A DNA stretch of 9,458 nt from the NCBI GenBank assembly GCA_039917655.1, contig JBDSJC010000069.1:1-9458 (forward strand), written 5' to 3'. Under the pieces are notes generated by a model. That model was not told where the DNA came from. It ran no database searches and saw only the letters and a list, made by a program, of their open reading frames with translations. The translations under genes were made by a program, and so were the position numbers. This document shows positions 5,863-9,458 of this stretch, piece after piece (the first letter of the stretch is position 1; every line of letters starts with the position of its first letter). The DNA comes from PNKC01 sp039917655 (GTDB taxonomy: Bacteria; Chloroflexota; Dehalococcoidia; Tepidiformales; Tepidiformaceae).

Positions 5863-5921
5863 CACCGCGTGGTTGACCTGCTGGCCCGGGCTCCGCCACA
5901 CGGCGAGTTACCGCGCCAGCG

Positions 5922-5927
5922 TATCCT
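5922..5927 (+). promoter_or_regulatory. -10 box, leaderless promoter of the GntR gene
   Basis: TATCCT ends six bases before the GTG at 5934. No Shine-Dalgarno sequence fits. A TTGACC half-site (5873-5878), like the left half of the dyad before the flavoprotein operon, lies in the same divergent gap and could be used for autoregulation. Confidence 0.6.
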
Positions 5928-5933
5928 CTACGG

Positions 5934-6260
5934 GTGACCACCAAACGGGCCTCCCACCGCACCAAGGCGGACGTTGTCTACGAGGCGATTCACGACTCGA
6001 TCGTGGCTGGCGACCTGCGTCCCGGAGAACACCTTGGGCAAGAAGAAGTGGCGGCGCGCTGGGATGTCTCGCAAACGCCGGTGCGCGAGGCCTTTCGCCG
6101 GCTCGAGAGCGAGGGCTTCATCGCCTACGCCGCGAACCGGGGCGTGGTTGTGAGGGGCGTGCCAATCGCTCCACCGGCCGCGCCGCTGGATGTGTTGGCC
6201 CGGCGTTGGGACGAATTGACGCGCGACCCGGACTCGGTCCCGGGGAGCGATTGGCCCTAG
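5934..6260 (+). CDS. Minimal GntR-family regulator (winged helix only)
   Basis: A 108-residue protein that is almost only a GntR winged-helix DNA-binding domain: KADVVYEAIHDSIVAGDLRPG (about 12-32), EEVAARWDVSQTPVREAFRRLESEGFI (about 37-63), then the wing (YAANRGVVVRGV, about 65-76). The T-P-V-R-E-A-F-R-R-L-E-S-E-G recognition helix is a textbook FadR/FCD-subfamily match. Such proteins normally continue for about 130-150 residues as an FCD or UTRA ligand-binding domain; here only about 32 Pro-rich residues follow before TAG. It either responds through a partner, is a constitutive repressor, or is a truncated remnant. No FCD-like continuation was found in the other frames downstream. The GTG start has a leaderless -10 box. 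It directly precedes the flavoprotein operon, whose promoter carries a dyad, so it is the likely regulator of that operon. Confidence 0.85.
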   Translation: MTTKRASHRTKADVVYEAIHDSIVAGDLRPGEHLGQEEVAARWDVSQTPVREAFRRLESEGFIAYAANRGVVVRGVPIAPPAAPLDVLARRWDELTRDPDSVPGSDWP

Positions 6261-6277
6261 TCGCGGCAGTGGGCGCG

Positions 6278-6306
6278 TTGAAAACCGTCTGGCGGTCGCT
6301 TATTCT
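6278..6306 (+). promoter_or_regulatory. Sigma-70-like promoter of the flavoprotein operon
   Basis: TTGAAA (6278-6283) and TATTCT (6301-6306) are separated by exactly 17 bases, the best -35/-10 pair in the window. Transcription would start at about 6313. Unlike the other unit-heading genes, this one would have a short leader (about 12-25 bases), inside which the dyad lies. Confidence 0.65.
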
Positions 6307-6322
6307 TGACCAACTAAGTCAA
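6306..6322. promoter_or_regulatory. Candidate GntR operator (TTGAC-N7-GTCAA)
   Basis: A perfect 5-bp dyad, TTGAC at 6306-6310 and GTCAA at 6318-6322, overlaps the last base of the -10 box and the expected transcription start. An adjacent CCAA (6310-6313)/TTGG (6325-6328) pair gives a second, shifted dyad. Position suits repression by the GntR protein encoded just upstream, although the spacing differs from the TNGTNNNACNA form known for FadR-type regulators. Confidence 0.5.
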
Positions 6323-6324
6323 CA

Positions 6325-7515
6325 TTGGCGGTGGCAGTGACGACCGAGACCCGGACGACCGTGCATTCACAGGAATCAGCGGTGCTCTGCGCGCGGGAGC
6401 TTGGAGCGCGGTTCGCCGTGACGGCCGCGGAGGTCGACCGCACGGCGGCGTTTCCATTCGCTAACTTCGAAGGGTTGCGGGAAGCGGGGTTGCTCAACCT
6501 GACGGTGCCGGCGCGCCTCGGCGGTTCGGGCGCCGGGCTCGAAACGGCCTGCCGCGTGGTGGCGGCGATCGGCGGCGGCGAGCCGTCCACGGCGCTGGTC
6601 TACGCCATGCACCTGATCTATCACGCGCTGCCCGCGCTCAACGGGCGCTGGACCGCGTCAGTCCACGAAATGATGTGCCGTGAGTCCGTGGAGGGCATCG
6701 CCCTGGTGAACGTGATGCGCGTCGAACCGGAGCTCGGTACGCCGACGCGCGGCGGGCTACCAGCCATGACCGCCGAACGCACAGCGCCGGGCTGGAGGAT
6801 TTCGGGGCATAAGATGTACGCCACGGGAAGCCCGCTGCTGCGCTACTTTATCTGCTGGGCTCGCACCGCCGGCGATGACTCCCAGGTAGGCTGGTTCGTG
6901 GTGCCGCGCGAGGCGCTGGGACTTCGAATCGTCGAAACCTGGGACCACATGGGGATGCGGGCCACAGGCAGCCACGACCTGATCCTCGAAAACGTCGAGA
7001 TCCCGGCCGAGTACGCGGTCGATGTGCGCCCGCCACGCGATTGGCTGCCGCCGGACCCGGTGCAGTCTTCGTGGAATAACCTTGTGCTGGCGGCGCTCTA
7101 CCACGGGGTCGCGCGTTCGGCTGCGAACTGGTTGCAGGGTTACCTGCACGACCGCGCGCCGGCAAATCTCGGCGCATCGCTGGCCACGCTCCCGCGCTTT
7201 CAGGCCAGCGTTGGCGAAATCGAGGCGCTGCTCTGGGAGAACGAACGGTTGGTCTTTGGCCTTGCCGCTGAGTTGGACCACAACGGCTACGACCCGAGAG
7301 TGGCGACGCAGAGTTCGTTCGCGAAGTTCGTGGCCACGAACAACGCTGTGCGCGCGGTGGACATCGCGATGAGCCTCATCGGCAACCCCGCGCTAGCCCG
7401 CGCAAACCCACTGGAGCGCTACCACCGGGATGTACTTTGCAGCCGCATCCACATGCCGCAGGACGACATGGTGACCTTGAACGCCGGCAAAGCAGCGCTC
7501 GGGATTGAGCCATGA
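6325..7515 (+). CDS. Acyl-CoA-dehydrogenase-fold flavoprotein (SfnB/DszC-like)
   Basis: 396 residues with full acyl-CoA dehydrogenase architecture: N-terminal helical domain (to about 120), middle beta domain (about 121-235) and C-terminal helical bundle. Flavin-contact motifs include W206-D-H-M-G-M-R-A-T-G-S216 followed by LILENVEIPAEY, the classic 'xxGxRxxxSxxxxxxxVxVP' region. Late motifs ERYHRDV (364-370) and HMPQDDMVTLNAGKAALG (about 376-393) take the place of the catalytic-Glu segment of true dehydrogenases. With no visible catalytic base it resembles monooxygenase-type members such as DszC, SfnB and other FMNH2-using relatives. A monooxygenase or sulfur-compound role is inferred also from the SsuD-like gene 27 bases downstream. 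Start is uncertain among TTG 6325, GTG 6331 and GTG 6337, all just after the promoter and dyad; none has a clear Shine-Dalgarno sequence. Confidence 0.85.
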   Translation: MAVAVTTETRTTVHSQESAVLCARELGARFAVTAAEVDRTAAFPFANFEGLREAGLLNLTVPARLGGSGAGLETACRVVAAIGGGEPSTALVYAMHLIYHALPALNGRWTASVHEMMCRESVEGIALVNVMRVEPELGTPTRGGLPAMTAERTAPGWRISGHKMYATGSPLLRYFICWARTAGDDSQVGWFVVPREALGLRIVETWDHMGMRATGSHDLILENVEIPAEYAVDVRPPRDWLPPDPVQSSWNNLVLAALYHGVARSAANWLQGYLHDRAPANLGASLATLPRFQASVGEIEALLWENERLVFGLAAELDHNGYDPRVATQSSFAKFVATNNAVRAVDIAMSLIGNPALARANPLERYHRDVLCSRIHMPQDDMVTLNAGKAALGIEP

Positions 7516-7531
7516 CCGCGAACTTCACCCA

Positions 7532-7537
7532 GGGAGG
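7532..7537 (+). promoter_or_regulatory. Shine-Dalgarno of the SsuD-like gene
   Basis: GGGAGG lies five bases before the ATG at 7543, in the 27-base gap after the flavoprotein gene. It fixes the start and is one of only two strong Shine-Dalgarno sequences in the window, both inside operons. Confidence 0.75.
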
Positions 7538-7542
7538 CACGA

Positions 7543-8646
7543 ATGCCGGTTGAATTTATTGGGATGATCGGGACGCGTCCGGCGTCGGAACTGGATGGCC
7601 CGGCGGCGTCTCTTGTCGGCGGCCACATCGAGCCCGCGTTTGTGCGCGACTTCGCCCGGACGCACGAAGCGGCGGGGTTCGACCGGGTGCTGGTGGGCTA
7701 CGGGTCGAGCGGGCCGGACGGCTTCAGCGTCGCTTCGTACGCAGCTTCGATGACCGACCAACTCGGCTTTCTGATCGCGCACCGCCCGGGGTTTGTGGCG
7801 CCGACACTGGCCGCGCGCAAGGCGGCGACGCTCGATCAGTTCACGGGCGGACGCATCGCCCTGCACATCATCACCGGCGGCAACGACGCCGAACAGCAAC
7901 GCGACGGAGATTGGTTGGACCACGACGCGCGCTACCGGCGCACCGGCGAATACCTCGAAGTGCTGCGCCGGACCTGGACCGCGACCGAGCCGTTCGACTT
8001 CGAAGGCGAGTTCTACCAGGTTCGCAAAGCGACCTCGGAGGTGAAGCCGTTCCAGCAACCTCACCTGCCAGTGTATTTCGGGGGAATGTCGGGCCCGGCA
8101 CTGCCGGTGGGTGCGAAACACGCGGACGTCTTCGCGATGTGGGGCGAGCCGCTCGCCGCGGTGCGCCAGCAGATGGCCGAAGTGCATACCGAGGCGGCGA
8201 AGTTTGGGCGGAAGCCACGGTTCAGCGTCTCATTCCGGCCGATCCTGGCGGCGACCGAGGAGAAAGCCTGGGAGAAGGCACACGATTACCTGGAGCGCAT
8301 CGTTTCGCTGCGCAAGCCAGCTAACGGCGCGCCCGCGAACTATAAGCCGCAGGCCGTGGGTTCCCAGCGGTTGCTGGGGCTGGCCGACCAGGCGGAGGTC
8401 CACGACGACCGCCTGTGGACGGCGATCGCAGCGGCCGTTGGGGCCTATGGGAACACGACGGCGTTAGTGGGCACACCCGAGCAGGTCGCCGAGTCTCTGC
8501 TGAAGTACTACGACGCCGGGGTGACGACGCTGCTGATCCGCGGCTTCGAACCCCTCGCCGACGCCGCTGACTACGGCCGCGAACTGATCCCGCTGGTACG
8601 CACCGAGGTGGCAAAACGCGACAGGCAGCCGGCGCCCGTAGGCTAA
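7543..8646 (+). CDS. SsuD-like luciferase-family (LLM) flavin-dependent monooxygenase
   Basis: A 367-residue bacterial-luciferase-fold protein (E. coli SsuD 381) that should use reduced FMN and O2. It aligns with SsuD almost without gaps: AHRPGFVAPTLAARKAATLD (79-98) against SsuD's ALRP...SPTVAARQAATLD, GGRIALHIITGG (102-113), LDHDARYRRTGEY (125-137), PVYFGGMSG (176-184) and WGEP (200-203). By that alignment, made from memory of SsuD, key residues differ: Cys54 becomes G57, Arg226 S230, His228 R232, Arg297 A301 and Tyr331 F335. The FMN-binding scaffold is kept, but alkanesulfonate oxidation by the SsuD mechanism is doubtful, so the gene symbol ssuD is withheld. It probably works with the upstream flavoprotein on an organic substrate, perhaps sulfur-containing. 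No FMN reductase gene lies in the window; one must be elsewhere. Second gene of the operon, with its own Shine-Dalgarno sequence. Confidence 0.85.
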   Translation: MPVEFIGMIGTRPASELDGPAASLVGGHIEPAFVRDFARTHEAAGFDRVLVGYGSSGPDGFSVASYAASMTDQLGFLIAHRPGFVAPTLAARKAATLDQFTGGRIALHIITGGNDAEQQRDGDWLDHDARYRRTGEYLEVLRRTWTATEPFDFEGEFYQVRKATSEVKPFQQPHLPVYFGGMSGPALPVGAKHADVFAMWGEPLAAVRQQMAEVHTEAAKFGRKPRFSVSFRPILAATEEKAWEKAHDYLERIVSLRKPANGAPANYKPQAVGSQRLLGLADQAEVHDDRLWTAIAAAVGAYGNTTALVGTPEQVAESLLKYYDAGVTTLLIRGFEPLADAADYGRELIPLVRTEVAKRDRQPAPVG

Positions 8647-8699
8647 GCAGAAACTCGCCCGGCGTTCCCCCGGCAGCCCGCTCGTGCCACCATGGTGGT

Positions 8700-9125
8700 G
8701 TGCAACCGGACGAACAGACCCTGTTTACGCGCCTCGGGGGTCGCGAGGCGGTCAGCCGCATTGTCGAGCGCTTTTACGAACTGGTGGAGTCTGACGCCGA
8801 GCAGCGCGCGATCTACCCGCAAGATCTCGGGCCGGGCAAGGAGAACCTGAAGCTCTTCTTCGAACAATGGATGGGCGGGTCATCTCGCTATTCGGACCTG
8901 TACGGACACCCGCGATTGCGGATTCGCCACTTTCCATTCGTGATCGACGAATTGGCTGCGGGACGCTGGCTGCGCTACATGCGCCAGGCAATGAAAGACG
9001 AAGGGATGGACGAAGTCACGCTGGCGACGGTCTTCAAAGCGTTCGGGCCGCTGGCCCACCACATGGTGAACGCAGGCCAGGACGTGCCGCGCGAGGCCTA
9101 CGTGGCGGGGCAACGGCTGGAGTAG
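8700..9125 (+). CDS. Group II truncated hemoglobin (TrHbO type)
   Basis: A 141-residue 2-on-2 globin that binds heme and O2 or NO in the cytoplasm. Group II markers: RLGGREAVSRIVERFYEL (11-28) with B10 tyrosine Y26, YPQDLG (39-44), the phenylalanine-rich E-helix start FFEQWMGGSSRY (53-64), GHPRLRIRHFPF (69-80) containing the proximal histidine H77, and W90 (in RWLRYM) at the G8 position typical of groups II and III. Length matches Mycobacterium TrHbO and Bacillus YjbI (about 128-135). GTG 8700 is the only start that leaves the conserved first helix intact; an ATG at 8692 is out of frame. No Shine-Dalgarno sequence; a weak CACCAT at 8688-8693 sits six bases upstream. It follows the SsuD-like gene by 53 bases on the same strand. 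Possible roles are O2 delivery to oxygenases or NO/peroxide protection; which is not shown. Confidence 0.95.
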   Translation: MQPDEQTLFTRLGGREAVSRIVERFYELVESDAEQRAIYPQDLGPGKENLKLFFEQWMGGSSRYSDLYGHPRLRIRHFPFVIDELAAGRWLRYMRQAMKDEGMDEVTLATVFKAFGPLAHHMVNAGQDVPREAYVAGQRLE

Positions 9126-9240
9126 GGCTGAGCGGTTGTTGGCGCAGCTGTTCGCGTCGCCGTCGTTGGTCTCGGAACTGCCAGGCGGCGGATGAAAAGA
9201 CAAAGCCCTTCAAAGAACTGATGCTGCAACGGCTGGATCG

Positions 9241-9458
9241 ATGCGCGACGGCCTTGCGCGAGACGACTTTCGCCTGGTTCGAGGCGGCGAGACGATCGAT
9301 GTCGAGTACAGTTCGCGCGCGCGAGTTGCTCACGGGCGACACCTAACGATCATTCGCGGCACTTCGGAAAACAAGCGACTGGAACGAAGCTTGCGAAAAT
9401 CGGAAGAGCTGTTTGGTCGAGCGTTCTTCGGCGCCCCGGCGGCGCTTTCGGTGTCAGG
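9241..9458 (+). CDS. PAS-domain sensor protein (likely histidine kinase), 5' part, cut by window edge
   Basis: The frame is open to the right edge. It begins (from ATG 9241) with the second half of a PAS domain: RLVRGGETIDVEYSSRARV, then LTIIRGTSENKRLERSLRKS, which matches the usual 'xxxGxxxxVEVxxR...IxRDITExKxxExxLRxSE' linker. A second PAS domain then opens: EELFGRAFFGAPAALSVS. In PAS kinases the first half (the A'-A-B-C helices and strands, about 50-60 residues) should come before this, but an in-frame TGA at 9193-9195 leaves only 15 codons of room. I found no PAS-like start in the other two frames just upstream. The gene may therefore be 5'-truncated or decayed, or the first PAS unit may be unusual. 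A kinase or cyclase output domain would lie beyond the window and cannot be confirmed. Nothing recognisable lies in 9126-9240. Confidence 0.7.
   Translation, partial: MRDGLARDDFRLVRGGETIDVEYSSRARVAHGRHLTIIRGTSENKRLERSLRKSEELFGRAFFGAPAALSVS

Noticed and set aside
5705..6340. 211-residue plus-strand frame overlapping the membrane protein and GntR genes
   Set aside because: It overlaps two well-supported genes in other frames and has Arg/Gly/Ser-rich composition without any domain.
7543..8646. Naming the gene ssuD
   Set aside because: The scaffold matches SsuD but the catalytic residues do not, so the symbol would imply an unsupported function.
8688..8697. CACCATGGTG palindrome before the truncated-hemoglobin gene as an operator
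   Set aside because: A 10-bp self-complementary word is too short to support an operator, and no second copy was seen nearby.

Overview
The window is GC-rich bacterial chromosomal DNA, densely packed with genes, and looks like ordinary chromosome plus one small decayed stretch. Genes that appear to head a transcription unit carry a TANNNT -10 box only 6-8 bases before the start codon and no Shine-Dalgarno sequence, so they are probably translated from leaderless mRNAs. Genes inside operons have good Shine-Dalgarno sequences. That habit, the high GC content and the gene mix (lgt, a DUF836 thioredoxin-fold protein, an SsuD-like monooxygenase, group II truncated hemoglobin) suggest Chloroflexota, perhaps Dehalococcoidia-like, or a relative with similar promoters. 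This placement is inference, since no rRNA or marker gene is present.

Layout. Positions 1-836 hold the 3' end of a beta-propeller (TolB/WD40-like) protein. Positions 964-1203 (minus) hold a small zinc-ribbon protein. Positions 1204-1800 are mostly degraded: a truncated, frameshifted alpha/beta-hydrolase start (minus), a hairpin and a 13-bp tandem duplication. Positions 1804-3108 are a three-gene unit: DinB-like metalloprotein, MNT/AbiEii-like nucleotidyltransferase, and a small helical protein of unknown function. Positions 3137-4896 are housekeeping: RNase HI (rnhA), then lgt with a glutaredoxin-like DUF836 gene right behind it. A convergent minus-strand gene (4924-5850) encodes an unknown three-helix membrane protein.

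Positions 5934-8646 look like a regulated catabolic or sulfur-scavenging cassette. A minimal GntR regulator, only a winged helix with no effector domain, precedes a well-formed promoter (TTGAAA-N17-TATTCT). A TTGAC-N7-GTCAA dyad overlaps the start-site region. The promoter drives an acyl-CoA-dehydrogenase-fold flavoprotein and an SsuD-like luciferase-family monooxygenase. The SsuD-like enzyme keeps the SsuD scaffold but has replaced the residues tied to alkanesulfonate chemistry, so its substrate is probably different. A group II truncated hemoglobin (8700-9125) follows. The right edge cuts a PAS-domain sensor protein whose first PAS domain appears to lack its N-terminal half.

No tRNA, rRNA, CRISPR array, intact mobile element or phage gene was found. 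The most unusual features are the leaderless/SD-led division, the GntR operator arrangement with the altered SsuD-like enzyme, and the nucleotidyltransferase with its overlapping partner gene.
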